Positions 17,469-26,448 of a DNA stretch of 64,000 nucleotides are shown in pieces; the stretch's first letter is position 1; every line of letters starts with the position of its first letter. The DNA is taken from positions 1,821,217 through 1,885,216 of the forward strand of contig NZ_CP063311.1 of NCBI RefSeq assembly GCF_015245355.1. Direction: 5' to 3'. Under the pieces are notes generated by a model. That model was given only the letters and a program-made list of their open reading frames with translations, was not told the origin of the DNA and ran no database searches. A program made the translations under genes and the position numbers. Source of the DNA: Anabaenopsis elenkinii CCIBt3563 (GTDB lineage Bacteria > Cyanobacteriota > Cyanobacteriia > Cyanobacteriales > Nostocaceae).

Positions 17469-20171
17469 ATGAGAATCCTCAAGATCCAGACCTTACGTGG
17501 CCCAAACTACTGGAGCATTCGACGCCACAAGCTAATCGTTATGCGCCTCGACTTAGAGAACCTTGCCGAGACGCCCTCGAATCAAATCCCTGGCTTTTAT
17601 GAAGGATTAGTCGAGGCTCTGCCAAGTCTGGAAGGTCATTACTGCTCCCCCGGATGTCGTGGCGGTTTTTTGATGCGGGTTAAGGAAGGAACTATGATGG
17701 GCCACATAGTGGAACACGTAGCCTTAGAACTGCAGGAATTAGCCGGAATGCATGTCGGCTTTGGGCGCACCCGCGAAACTGCCACACCTGGAATTTTTCA
17801 GGTAGTGATCGAGTATCTGAATGAGGAAGCAGGACGGTACTCGGCTAGAGCGGCTGTACGGCTGTGCCAAAGTATCGTTGATAGAGGTCGTTATCCAAAA
17901 GCAGAACTCGAGCAAGATATTCTAGACCTACAAGATTTATGGCGTGAGTCTTCTTTAGGTCCTTCCACTGAAGCAATTATCAAAGAAGCTGAAAAAAGAG
18001 GTATTCCCTGGACACAGTTGAGTGCCCGGTTTTTGATTCAATTAGGTTACGGAGTGAATCAGAAGCGGATACAAGCAACGATGACTGGTAATACCGGAAT
18101 TTTGGGAGTGGAATTAGCTTGCGATAAGGAAGCTACCAAGCGCATTCTGGCCGCCTCTGGAGCCCCAGTACCCAAAGGTACAGTAATCAACTTTTTTGAT
18201 GATTTAGAAGAGGCTATTGAATATGTGGGTGGCTATCCTATTGTGATCAAACCATCAGATGGTAACCACGGGCGTGGAATTACCATTGATATCAGAGACT
18301 GGGATGAAGCCGAAGCCGCTTATGAATCAGCTAGACTGATTTCTCGCTCTATTATTGTTGAGCGCTATTACCCAGGGCGAGACCATCGAGTGCTGGTTGT
18401 AGATGGTAAAGTGGTAGCCGTAGCAGAAAGAGTTCCCGCTCATGTTGTCGGGGATGGTCGGTCTACTATTGCTCAACTGATCGAGGAAACTAATCAAGAT
18501 CCTAATCGTGGTGAGGGACATGATAATATCCTCACAAAGATTGAATTAGACCGTAGCAGCTACCAATTATTAGAAAGGCAGGGCTTAACCCTTAAGAGCG
18601 TACCACCTAAAGGAACAATTTGTTATTTAAGGGCAACAGCTAATTTAAGCACCGGGGGAAGTGCTATCGACCGCACAGATGAAATCCACCCGGAAAATGT
18701 CTGGTTGGCTCAAAGGGTGGTAAAAATTATCGGATTGGATGTAGCCGGATTGGATATTGTCACTACAGATATTAGCCGTCCCTTGCGTGAGGTAGATGGG
18801 GTAATTGTAGAGGTCAATGCTGCCCCAGGATTCCGGATGCATGTAGCCCCGAGTCAAGGAATACCCCGGAACGTTGCAGGAGCAGTGATAGATATGCTGT
18901 TTCCCCATGAACAATCGAGTCGGATTCCGATTTTAAGCATCACAGGGACTAATGGTAAAACTACCACTACTCGACTGTTGGCGCATATTTATAAGCAGAC
19001 GGGTAAAGTAATAGGATATACAACTACAGATGGAACTTATATCGGTGAATACTTAGTAGAGTCAGGAGATAATACTGGCCCCCAAAGCGCCCATGTGATT
19101 TTGGAAGATCCCACTGTGGAGGTGGCAGTGCTGGAAACTGCTCGCGGTGGAATCCTCCGCTCTGGTGTAGGTTTTGATATGGCTAATGTCGGTGTAGTAT
19201 TGAATGTAGCCGCTGATCATTTGGGTATAGGTGACATAGATACCATTGAGCAGTTGGCTAATTTAAAGAGTGTAGTAGCAGAAGCCGTATTTCCTGACGG
19301 TTATGCGGTGCTCAATGCCGATGACCATCGGGTAGCAGCTATGGCCCAGAAAACTAAAGCTAATGTTGCGTATTTTACTATGAATCCTGATGCTGAGTTG
19401 GTGCGTCAGCATGTACAACAGGGCGGTGTCGCGGCAGTTTATGAAAATGGCTATCTGTCTATTGTTAAGGGCGATTGGACACACCGCATAGAAAGAGCCG
19501 AAAATATTCCCTTGACCATGGGCGGACGAGCCGGTTTTATGATTGCTAATGCTTTGGCGGCTAGTTTGGCGGCTTTTGTCCAGGATGTGACCATAGAACA
19601 GATTCGCGCCGGGTTGAAGACTTTCCGGGCTTCGGTGAGTCAAACCCCGGGAAGAATGAATTTATTTAATTTGGGCAAGTATCATGCTTTGGTAGACTAC
19701 GCTCACAATCCCGCCAGTTATGAGGCTTTAGGTTCTTTTGTGCGAAATTGGACTACGGGAGAACGCATTGGCGTTGTCGGTGGTCCGGGCGATCGCCGGG
19801 ATGAAGATTTTGTCACCTTGGGAAAATTGTCGGCAGAGATTTTTGACTATATTATTGTCAAAGAAGATGATGACACTAGGGGGCGATCGCGTGGGTCAGC
19901 TGCGGAACTGATTACCAACGGTATCACCCAAGTTAATCCAAATTGTCGTTATGAGTCAGTTTTGGATGAAACGACAGCAATTAATCAAGCTTTAGATATG
20001 GCTCCCGATAACAGTCTAGTGGTAATTTTGCCAGAAAGTGTGAATCGAGCCATCAAGTTAATCAAGCTGCGGGGTTTAGTAACAGAGGAGGTACAGCCAC
20101 AAAGCACCTCCACGACAATCGTAGATACTCAAAACGGGATGACATCTTCTGTGATCAAGACTTTACCTTAG
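17469..20171 (+). CDS. cphA: Cyanophycin synthetase
   Basis: Polymerises Asp and Arg into the nitrogen-storage polymer cyanophycin, using ATP and a primer. The 900-aa product starts MRILKIQTLRGPNYWSIRR, the standard CphA N-terminus. It has an N-terminal domain, an ATP-grasp ligase (VIKPSDGNHGRGI, near 265-280; EVNAAPGFRMH) that adds Asp, and a Mur-ligase-like C-terminal half with P-loop GTNGKTTTTRLL (near 495) that adds Arg. DYAHNPASYEAL and GGPGDRRDEDF belong to the latter. The frame extends to a TTG at 17439, but ATG 17469 fits homologues. No clear Shine-Dalgarno. Follows cphB, so synthesis and breakdown genes are adjacent. Confidence 0.96.
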   Translation: MRILKIQTLRGPNYWSIRRHKLIVMRLDLENLAETPSNQIPGFYEGLVEALPSLEGHYCSPGCRGGFLMRVKEGTMMGHIVEHVALELQELAGMHVGFGRTRETATPGIFQVVIEYLNEEAGRYSARAAVRLCQSIVDRGRYPKAELEQDILDLQDLWRESSLGPSTEAIIKEAEKRGIPWTQLSARFLIQLGYGVNQKRIQATMTGNTGILGVELACDKEATKRILAASGAPVPKGTVINFFDDLEEAIEYVGGYPIVIKPSDGNHGRGITIDIRDWDEAEAAYESARLISRSIIVERYYPGRDHRVLVVDGKVVAVAERVPAHVVGDGRSTIAQLIEETNQDPNRGEGHDNILTKIELDRSSYQLLERQGLTLKSVPPKGTICYLRATANLSTGGSAIDRTDEIHPENVWLAQRVVKIIGLDVAGLDIVTTDISRPLREVDGVIVEVNAAPGFRMHVAPSQGIPRNVAGAVIDMLFPHEQSSRIPILSITGTNGKTTTTRLLAHIYKQTGKVIGYTTTDGTYIGEYLVESGDNTGPQSAHVILEDPTVEVAVLETARGGILRSGVGFDMANVGVVLNVAADHLGIGDIDTIEQLANLKSVVAEAVFPDGYAVLNADDHRVAAMAQKTKANVAYFTMNPDAELVRQHVQQGGVAAVYENGYLSIVKGDWTHRIERAENIPLTMGGRAGFMIANALAASLAAFVQDVTIEQIRAGLKTFRASVSQTPGRMNLFNLGKYHALVDYAHNPASYEALGSFVRNWTTGERIGVVGGPGDRRDEDFVTLGKLSAEIFDYIIVKEDDDTRGRSRGSAAELITNGITQVNPNCRYESVLDETTAINQALDMAPDNSLVVILPESVNRAIKLIKLRGLVTEEVQPQSTSTTIVDTQNGMTSSVIKTLP

Positions 20172-20179
20172 TTGGGGTT

Positions 20180-20206
20180 GTAGAGACGAATCTATGGCGT
20201 CTCTAC
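20180..20206 (+). terminator. Hairpin after cphA
   Basis: Perfect 9-bp inverted repeat GTAGAGACG / CGTCTCTAC with a 9-nt loop, 8 bp after the cphA stop. There is no T-run. The same GTAGAGACG...CGTCTCTAC core is common as a dispersed repeat in Nostocales genomes (recollection), so it may be a repeat element as well as a transcript end. Confidence 0.5.
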
Positions 20207-20242
20207 TTCTAAACATTGCTGTTATCCTATGGCTACCCCACC

Positions 20243-20407
20243 TTAGTCATTACCCTGGGTGTCATCATCCTGAGATTTCAATTCTTCCTTGAAACCCCGT
20301 AAGGTTTTACCCAATGCATTTCCCAATTCAGGAATTTTTTTAGGGCCAAAAATTACGATAGCTACAATGGCAATTATCACTACTTCCGGCCATCCTAGTC
20401 CAAACAT
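20243..20407 (-). CDS. tatA: Twin-arginine translocase subunit TatA/E
   Basis: Forms the translocation pore for folded proteins with twin-arginine signals, in thylakoid and plasma membranes. The 54-aa product is MFGLGWPEVVIIAIVAIVIFGPKKIPELG followed by an amphipathic helix (LGKTLRGFKEEL) and an acidic tail. The single N-terminal membrane helix, the FGPKKIPELG hinge and the amphipathic helix are the TatA signatures. Length is at the short end, as usual in cyanobacteria. It is convergent with cphA and separated from it by the hairpin at 20180-20206. Confidence 0.93.
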   Translation of the reverse strand: MFGLGWPEVVIIAIVAIVIFGPKKIPELGNALGKTLRGFKEELKSQDDDTQGND

Positions 20408-20734
20408 TATGGTTATCCTTTGTTAAAGTATAATTAAAGACATAATTTTATATTATAAAATCCTCTCATACCAAGTTTATCTCAATAGATAAGCAATATT
20501 TGGGTTTCTTTGAGAGTATCTCCCATGTGAGACCAAAGCAGTAAAAATTTTAGAATCTTTTCCCAGTTGTACTTTGAATTTGACACTCACCACGTCTCAA
20601 GAGGTGAGATTGTCAGAAAGTTTACAAATCAACGTTTAACTGTGCTGGCAAAGCAAGACACCCTAGATGCTCAAAACAAGTATTTTTCAACTTGCCATTG
20701 GGCTGACTTTTAAATTGTTTTTGGTTTGGTGAGT
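20408..20734. other. Intergenic region between tatA and the kinase gene
   Basis: 327 bp with no gene that I can support. It serves as the upstream region of tatA. A short hairpin CTCACC / GGTGAG lies at 20586-20608. Confidence 0.5.
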
Positions 20735-22135
20735 CTATGCTTTCTCAATGGGGATATTTAACCAATCACTTAATTCATGAGCTAGCCATTCCAGTTCCGC
20801 TTCAGATTGAATAGCACCATCATTAACACTCAAAGCGTATTTTCTCACTCCCACCCAAATTTCTAACTTTGCGGGTTTGAGACTATCACCCTCAGAACCT
20901 TTGACAACGTATTGAGGAATATAAGCAATCTTAGTAATATTTTCCCGAGGCGCTGGGGGGAAACCATACCATTTAAAGCCGAATAATTCATAAGTAAAGG
21001 TCATTTGCTGGTGATCGAAACGCATACGGGTGCGTCTAAATAGAGACAGAAACAACGAATACAACATGGAACCACCAGCAGCCCAAAAAGGTAATGAGAA
21101 TAAGGCAAAGGGAAGATTGATGGGAAAGGGAGCTGATAGCGCCCCAATTGTCCAAAACAGGATAAAAGAATTCCAAGCGATCGCAAACAACCCAGTGAAT
21201 AACATCGAAAACTTCCAACCAGCCGATGGGATGAGAATTTCTAGATGATCCCAATTCTGGGAAAGTTGAATTTTACTCCCCACAGGTTTAACCATATTTA
21301 AAGGATTTAAAGGGAGGGGGCTTTTCAACTGCGACTCATTCAAAGCTTTCAAAGCTTCTAAAGCAGAACTTGGTCGCCGTTCTAGCGTTGGTTCAGTCAT
21401 CCACCTTAACCAGCGAGTCAAGCCTGGACTCAGGTGAGTTACTTGCTCAAACTGAATGCGAAAATCTTTGTGAGGTAAATCTGCTGGATGAGTTCCCGTA
21501 ACCAAATAAATTAGTGTTGCGCCTAAACTATAAAGGTCAGAAGCTGGAACAGTACGCTCCCCAAATTGCTCTGGAGGCATATAGCCATATGTTCCGACCA
21601 CAGTTCTAGTCCCGCCTTCTGTACCAAGTACAGTTTGCACAGAACCAAAATCTACTAGGTAAACTTGACCGACATTATGAGCAGAACGCTCACCCAATAA
21701 AATATTGCTAGGCTTAATATCACGGTGAATCACAGGTGGATGCAGCCCATGTAGGTAGATGAGAATTTCTAAAAGCTCTGTGGCTACCTGTTTGATTTCA
21801 GATTCTGTAAAAGTCCGTCCAACTTTGATGTATTGTTCTAAAGTTTGACCCGAAATATAGCTTTGTACTAGAGCAAATCCTTTAAGATTGGGTAAATTTA
21901 CTTCAAAATAGTCTAGATAACTGGGGATAGCGGGATGGGATAAAGACTTTAAAATTTTGGCTTCTCGCTCAAATAGCTTGAGATCATCCCATTCAAAGTC
22001 ACTGCTCAAAGAAAGTAACTTGACGATTACTAACTCCCTGGTGATTTGATCCCTGGCTAAAAACGTCCGTCGCCCTGATTTCTTTCCTAATAGCTGCTGG
22101 ACTTCGTAGCGATCGCCTAAGATTTCGCTGACCAT
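20735..22135 (-). CDS. Membrane-anchored serine/threonine protein kinase
   Basis: 466-aa Hanks-type kinase. The N-terminal kinase domain (about 8-275) has a Gly-poor nucleotide loop (LLGKKSGRRTF), the Lys of VIVKLL, the catalytic loop VIHRDIKPSNILL, DFGS for the Mg site and the activation segment VGTYGYMPPEQFG. A C-terminal region has two hydrophobic helices (about 315-340 and 350-375) and a beta-rich tail of unknown function (RMRFDHQQMTFTYELFGFKWYGF). The long frame starts at 22198, but ATG 22135 places the start directly before the kinase fold (MVSEILGDRYEVQQLL). Divergent from cbiT with a 94-bp shared upstream region. The target is unknown. Confidence 0.9.
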   Translation of the reverse strand: MVSEILGDRYEVQQLLGKKSGRRTFLARDQITRELVIVKLLSLSSDFEWDDLKLFEREAKILKSLSHPAIPSYLDYFEVNLPNLKGFALVQSYISGQTLEQYIKVGRTFTESEIKQVATELLEILIYLHGLHPPVIHRDIKPSNILLGERSAHNVGQVYLVDFGSVQTVLGTEGGTRTVVGTYGYMPPEQFGERTVPASDLYSLGATLIYLVTGTHPADLPHKDFRIQFEQVTHLSPGLTRWLRWMTEPTLERRPSSALEALKALNESQLKSPLPLNPLNMVKPVGSKIQLSQNWDHLEILIPSAGWKFSMLFTGLFAIAWNSFILFWTIGALSAPFPINLPFALFSLPFWAAGGSMLYSLFLSLFRRTRMRFDHQQMTFTYELFGFKWYGFPPAPRENITKIAYIPQYVVKGSEGDSLKPAKLEIWVGVRKYALSVNDGAIQSEAELEWLAHELSDWLNIPIEKA

Positions 22136-22229
22136 TATGATTGCTAATAACGCTAAGTTTTCAAGCTTTTTCAGCTTATGGCTTGTCAAATTGGGCAAGC
22201 TGATACCTTTAGTATAATTGTGTCTTTCT

Positions 22230-22832
22230 ATGCCTTCCCAACTTTGGCCTTATACTACTCCTGGTATTCCCGATGAATTATTTGAGCATTTACCGGGTAT
22301 TCCCTTCAGTCAGCGAGAACTGCGACTATTATTAATTTCCCAACTGCGGCTCAAATCTGATTCAGTATTATGGGATATTGGCGCGGGAACCGGGACAATC
22401 CCCGTAGAAGCTGGACTACTATGTCCTAACGGACACATTATAGCAGTAGAACGGGATGAAGATGTAGCCAACTTAATTCAGCGCAACTGCCATCGCTTTG
22501 AAGTCAAAAATGTGGAAATAATTCAAGGTAGCGCCCCAGACTGTTTACAGGAGATCAAGTTAGTCCCTGATCGGGTTTGCATTGAGGGTGGAAAACCCAT
22601 AGAGGATATTTTGCCAGCCGTATGGCATTATTTGCCCCCATCAGGTAGGGTTGTGGCCACAGCTGCTAATCTAGAAGGACTATATGCTATTTCCCAAAGC
22701 TTCTCCCTGTTGCTAGCTCGAAATGTTGAAGTTGTCCAGTCTGCTGTCAACCGCTTGGAGACGCGGGGATTTTCTCAAACCTTTGTGGCTGTTGATCCTA
22801 TTTTTATCCTGAGTGGTGAGAAACTAGACTAG
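22230..22832 (+). CDS. cbiT: Cobalt-precorrin methyltransferase CbiT-type
   Basis: Precorrin C15-methylating/decarboxylating enzyme of cobalamin synthesis, equivalent to the C-terminal half of CobL. The 200-aa Rossmann methyltransferase shows GIPDELFEH near the start, the SAM loop WDIGAGTGTIPVEAG (about 49-63), an acidic second strand IIAVERDED and PDRVCIEGGKP, typical of CbiT. ATG 22230 replaces an in-frame TTG at 22218. cdsA follows 84 bp downstream on the same strand. No other cobalamin gene is in the window. Confidence 0.85.
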   Translation: MPSQLWPYTTPGIPDELFEHLPGIPFSQRELRLLLISQLRLKSDSVLWDIGAGTGTIPVEAGLLCPNGHIIAVERDEDVANLIQRNCHRFEVKNVEIIQGSAPDCLQEIKLVPDRVCIEGGKPIEDILPAVWHYLPPSGRVVATAANLEGLYAISQSFSLLLARNVEVVQSAVNRLETRGFSQTFVAVDPIFILSGEKLD

Positions 22833-22916
22833 TTTAGGGGGAAGAAAACTGAGGTATCAAGGACAAATGACACCTCATACCTCGGACTTCATCCTTTATA
22901 CTTCATACTGATTTCT

Positions 22917-23822
22917 ATGCCTTGGTCTCGGATTATTAGTGGAATTGTCGCGATCGCCCTTGCTCTGGTGGCTACCCTTCTGGGTGGCTGGTACTTTACT
23001 ATCGCCATTGCGGTGGTGGTTCTTTTAGGTCAAGAAGAATATTTTAATTTGGTACGAGCTAGAGGTATTTTACCTGCTGCTAAAACTACCATGTTTGTCA
23101 GCCTAGCTTTACTAGTGATTTGTAACTTTAATGAAAGTTTGGCTGATGCTGTGATGCCAATAGCAGGAACATTAATTTGTTTTTATTTACTGTTTCAACC
23201 AAAAATGGCTACAATCGCCGATATTTCTGCCTCGATTATGGGACTATTTTATGTTGGCTACTTATCAAGTTACTGGGTAAGATTGCGCAATATTGATAGT
23301 TTAGCCTACGGCAATATCCCCTATGGCTACGCCACGCAAGCTATCGGTGGTTACTGGTCTAACATTGGTAAGTTCCAGGAAGAAAGTTTGGCATCCTTAT
23401 CACCAGGCTTAACTTTAACAGTGTTGACTTTCTTTTGTATTTGGGCTGCTGATATTGGTGCTTACATTATTGGCAAATTCTTTGGTAAAACCCGTTTATC
23501 TGATATCAGTCCTAAAAAAACCGTTGAAGGTGCGGTCTTTGGGATCATAGCCAGCATCTTTGTAGCTTTAGCAGGAGCCTATTATCTGCAATTGCCAAAA
23601 TTCCTCTTCACTGGTGTAGCATTAGGTTTACTGATTGGTATTGCTAGTCTGTTAGGTGACCTGACCGAGTCTATGCTCAAGCGTGATGCTGGGGTCAAGG
23701 ACTCAGGGCAGTTGATCCCAGGTCATGGTGGTATCTTGGACCGCACTGATAGTTATATTTTTACCGCCCCATTGGTTTACTATTTCGTGACACTTTTATT
23801 ACCATTGATCGCAAATCTCTGA
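22917..23822 (+). CDS. cdsA: Phosphatidate cytidylyltransferase
   Basis: Makes CDP-diacylglycerol from phosphatidic acid and CTP for phosphatidylglycerol synthesis, in the membrane. The 301-aa polytopic protein has about eight hydrophobic segments and the family signature near the C-terminus: DLTESMLKRDAGVKDSGQLIPGHGG then ILDRTDSYIF, with the conserved Ser, Asp and Arg residues. WAADIGAYIIGKFFGKTRL is also typical. ATG start at 22917. A strong intrinsic terminator follows at 23936. Confidence 0.95.
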   Translation: MPWSRIISGIVAIALALVATLLGGWYFTIAIAVVVLLGQEEYFNLVRARGILPAAKTTMFVSLALLVICNFNESLADAVMPIAGTLICFYLLFQPKMATIADISASIMGLFYVGYLSSYWVRLRNIDSLAYGNIPYGYATQAIGGYWSNIGKFQEESLASLSPGLTLTVLTFFCIWAADIGAYIIGKFFGKTRLSDISPKKTVEGAVFGIIASIFVALAGAYYLQLPKFLFTGVALGLLIGIASLLGDLTESMLKRDAGVKDSGQLIPGHGGILDRTDSYIFTAPLVYYFVTLLLPLIANL

Positions 23823-23935
23823 GGTATGGGGAATAAGGGTCATAACCTAAACAACTGATCCCGATCCCGGGTTCATAAAACCTCCCAGGATGTCTGGAAA
23901 TTCTAGGTCTTTAGACTGGTAGGAAATACGACTCA

Positions 23936-23958
23936 TGGGAATTAATTCCCAGTTTTTT
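23936..23958 (+). terminator. Intrinsic terminator after cdsA
   Basis: Perfect stem TGGGAA / TTCCCA with a TTAA loop (23936-23951), then AG and six T. It ends 13 bp before the stop of the convergent DUF2993 gene. Confidence 0.75.
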
Positions 23959-23971
23959 ATGTACTCTCTCC

Positions 23972-24685
23972 TCAAGGATGAACGTTGATTCTTCCTTGGC
24001 AAACCAGCTGACCGGGGAGCAGGCTGATTTCTTGAATATCGACATCTGAGCCAAGATCCAAATTGTAACTATGTTCATCCCTGAACAGAGGTACTTTATT
24101 TTGCATCACTTGGATATTTTCTAGTTTCAACTGATGACCGCCAATGAGGGATAAATTAAAATCAATTTCTAGAGGAGTGGCTTGACTGCCATGTGATATA
24201 ATACCTTTGAGCATAATTCGATTATTACCAAGCATTATTCTTTGCCAGGAAATTAGCTTCGATGTCGAAGCAATTTCTGGTAATATTTTCAACAATACAT
24301 CATTTAAACCAGTAGAAAATAATTCGGATGAGAGGGAATTATTCAGGTCATTCTCTTCTACATTCAACTGAAAGGAAACTGGTACTATTTTTACTAGTCG
24401 TAGTGGTTGTCCCTTGAGGATTGAGGCAATATTTACCTGAATATTTTCTGCTATGAGTTGAATTCGTGTGAGATGAATACCTTGATAAACTGCATTGCTG
24501 GCAAAAATAGATACCCAGGGAATACAAGCAGAGAGAACTTGGCGATCGCTCGCTTTAATTTCTACATCTAACTGCGATACTTGGCTGACTTGTGATTTTA
24601 ACCACAGTTTGACGGCTGTTGTCAGTGTATGGGTGATGATTCGGATTTTATGTGGATTTCTGGTGAGGGAATTTTTCTCGGACAT
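23972..24685 (-). CDS. DUF2993 (LmeA-like) protein
   Basis: 237-aa cyanobacterial DUF2993 protein. The pattern SDRQVLSACIPWVSIFASNAVYQGIHLTRIQLIAENIQVN (spanning about 47-86) and the final SLLPGQLVCQGRINVHP are typical of this family. In actinobacteria, relatives (LmeA) bind phospholipid in the periplasm; the cyanobacterial role is unknown. There is no clear signal peptide or membrane segment here. ATG start at 24685. It lies convergent with cdsA, a lipid-synthesis gene, which may be coincidence. Confidence 0.75.
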   Translation of the reverse strand: MSEKNSLTRNPHKIRIITHTLTTAVKLWLKSQVSQVSQLDVEIKASDRQVLSACIPWVSIFASNAVYQGIHLTRIQLIAENIQVNIASILKGQPLRLVKIVPVSFQLNVEENDLNNSLSSELFSTGLNDVLLKILPEIASTSKLISWQRIMLGNNRIMLKGIISHGSQATPLEIDFNLSLIGGHQLKLENIQVMQNKVPLFRDEHSYNLDLGSDVDIQEISLLPGQLVCQGRINVHP

Positions 24686-24828
24686 TGAAACACTACATTG
24701 ATGGGTACTCGCTCAATAACTAACAAAACACGAAATCAGCATTAAATGTAACATTTATGTCTATTCAGCAGAAAATTTAAATAATAAAATTATTGAAATT
24801 CAGCAATATTATACACGGTTATTTCATT

Positions 24829-25593
24829 ATGGAGGCGCGGGTACAAAAGATTCTAGCTCAGTGGGGGATTGCATCACGTCGTCAAGCTGAAGAAATGATT
24901 CAGCGATCGCGAGTGCAGATCAATGGTGTAACAGCACATTTAGGTCAAAAACTTGATCCAGAAAAAGATCAAATCACTGTAGATGGTCAGCCAGTATCTG
25001 CCCAAAAGCGACGCTCATTGATATATTTATTACTAAATAAACCCCCAGGAGTAGTTTCTACTTGTGACGACCCCCAGGGAAGAAAAACAGTTTTGGATTT
25101 ACTCCCTCCGGAATTACGCCGGGGATCAGGTCTGCACCCAGTGGGTCGTTTAGATGCACAATCAACGGGAGCATTAATCCTGACAAATGATGGAAATCTA
25201 ACATTTGGACTCACCCATCCACGTCACAGTATTCCTAAAACTTATCAGGTAATAGTCAAGGGACACCCTCCACAAGCGGTGCTAGAAATGTGGCGTCAAG
25301 GGGTAGTTTTAGAGGGAAGAAAAACACGTCCTGCTGGAGTAAATGTTATAGGAACTATTGCCAAAAACAGCCATTTAGAAATAGTTTTAAAGGAGGGGAG
25401 AAAACGACAGATTCGCCGTGTAGCTAAACAGCTAGGATATCCAGTAATTAAGCTACATCGTACTGCCATAGGTCCTATTCAATTAAAAATGCCAAACTTG
25501 CCCTTATTACATGAGGGTAAATATCGTTCGCTTAATGATGCTGAAGTTCGCTTCTTGCAAGAGCAAATCCAGCATCTATCAGTTAAAGATTGA
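24829..25593 (+). CDS. RsuA/RluB-family rRNA pseudouridine synthase
   Basis: Isomerises a specific uridine in rRNA to pseudouridine. The 254-aa product has an N-terminal S4 RNA-binding domain (VQKILAQWGIASRRQAEEMI, about 5-24; INGVTAHLGQKLDPEKD) and a catalytic domain with GRLDAQSTGALILTNDG, where Asp is the nucleophile. LLNKPPGVVSTCDD and EGRKRQIRR complete the RsuA/RluB pattern. The frame opens at a TTG (24793), but ATG 24829 (MEARVQKIL) is the better start. The RodZ-like gene follows after 26 bp. Whether the target is 16S or 23S rRNA is not determined. Confidence 0.92.
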   Translation: MEARVQKILAQWGIASRRQAEEMIQRSRVQINGVTAHLGQKLDPEKDQITVDGQPVSAQKRRSLIYLLLNKPPGVVSTCDDPQGRKTVLDLLPPELRRGSGLHPVGRLDAQSTGALILTNDGNLTFGLTHPRHSIPKTYQVIVKGHPPQAVLEMWRQGVVLEGRKTRPAGVNVIGTIAKNSHLEIVLKEGRKRQIRRVAKQLGYPVIKLHRTAIGPIQLKMPNLPLLHEGKYRSLNDAEVRFLQEQIQHLSVKD

Positions 25594-25619
25594 GATGATA
25601 TCAGGAATGGAACCGTAGC

Positions 25620-26426
25620 ATGAAGTGGCTAAAAAGTAAAGATAAACCGGAAATTAGAGTTTCATTAAAACAACAACAATCGGAAAAATTGGCAGAATTG
25701 GGAGCACACCTGTTGGCTTACCGTCAAGAACGGAGTTTATCACTAGAAGACATAGTAATTTTAACTAAAATTCCCTGTAAACTCTTAGAGGCTATTGAAC
25801 AAGGTAAATTAGATCAACTGCCAGAACCAGTTTATATTAGAGCCTTAATTAGGCAATTTGCCGAAGCATTAGGCTTAAATGGAGTGGAATTTGCTAAGAG
25901 TTTTCCCCTCGGTTCTCCAACCGTAAACTTACCAAATACTCCCAAAGTTTACTTCAATACTCTACTACGTCCTGTTCACCTTTACTTACTTTACATATTT
26001 GTAATTGTATGCTCTGTAACTAGTTTATCTCAGTTACTCAATAATACTACTCTGAGCAACAGCAGTCAAAAACCAACAGGAGAAACTGTTTTTCAAACAC
26101 ACCAAACCCAGGGAAATTCTCAAGGAGAAAACCATTTACAAAGTGTGAGCGATAGTTTTAATCGCAACAACAATAATAAATCACTACATATTGGTGTGAC
26201 ATTGAAAGCATCATCATGGATCAGGATCATCGCTGATGGGAAAACTGAGTTTGAAGGCGTTCTCCCAAAAGGAACCCACCGAACTTGGAAAGCCCAGGAA
26301 CAGCTAACCCTGAAAACTAATAATGCAGGTAGCGTGTTAATCAGTGTTAATGAGGAAGAAGCTAAACAAATGGGAGAACCAGGTAAAGAGAGAGAAATCA
26401 AGATTGCTAATAGACCAAAGTCCTGA
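25620..26426 (+). CDS. RodZ-like helix-turn-helix membrane protein
   Basis: 268-aa protein with an N-terminal RodZ-type HTH (residues about 22-95; LGAHLLAYRQERSLSLEDI, then LLEAIEQGKLDQLPEPVYIRALIR), one membrane helix (about 117-139) and a C-terminal DUF4115 domain (about 188-247; LKASSWIRIIADGKTEFEGVLPKG). This layout is the one of RodZ, which ties MreB to the cell wall. The linker between is Asn/Gln/Ser-rich. Compared with E. coli RodZ it is short. Located 26 bp after the pseudouridine synthase gene, likely co-transcribed. Confidence 0.85.
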   Translation: MKWLKSKDKPEIRVSLKQQQSEKLAELGAHLLAYRQERSLSLEDIVILTKIPCKLLEAIEQGKLDQLPEPVYIRALIRQFAEALGLNGVEFAKSFPLGSPTVNLPNTPKVYFNTLLRPVHLYLLYIFVIVCSVTSLSQLLNNTTLSNSSQKPTGETVFQTHQTQGNSQGENHLQSVSDSFNRNNNNKSLHIGVTLKASSWIRIIADGKTEFEGVLPKGTHRTWKAQEQLTLKTNNAGSVLISVNEEEAKQMGEPGKEREIKIANRPKS

Positions 26427-26448
26427 GAAAGAAACAGCTGTTTATACC

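Noticed and set aside
19263..19643. A 126-codon minus-strand frame inside cphA
   Set aside because: Fully contained antisense to a conserved domain of CphA; no start signal or recognisable product.
20180..20206. Possible NtcA or other operator palindrome after cphA
   Set aside because: The inverted repeat lies at the end of cphA, away from promoters, and does not contain the GTA-N8-TAC pattern; better read as a hairpin or dispersed repeat.
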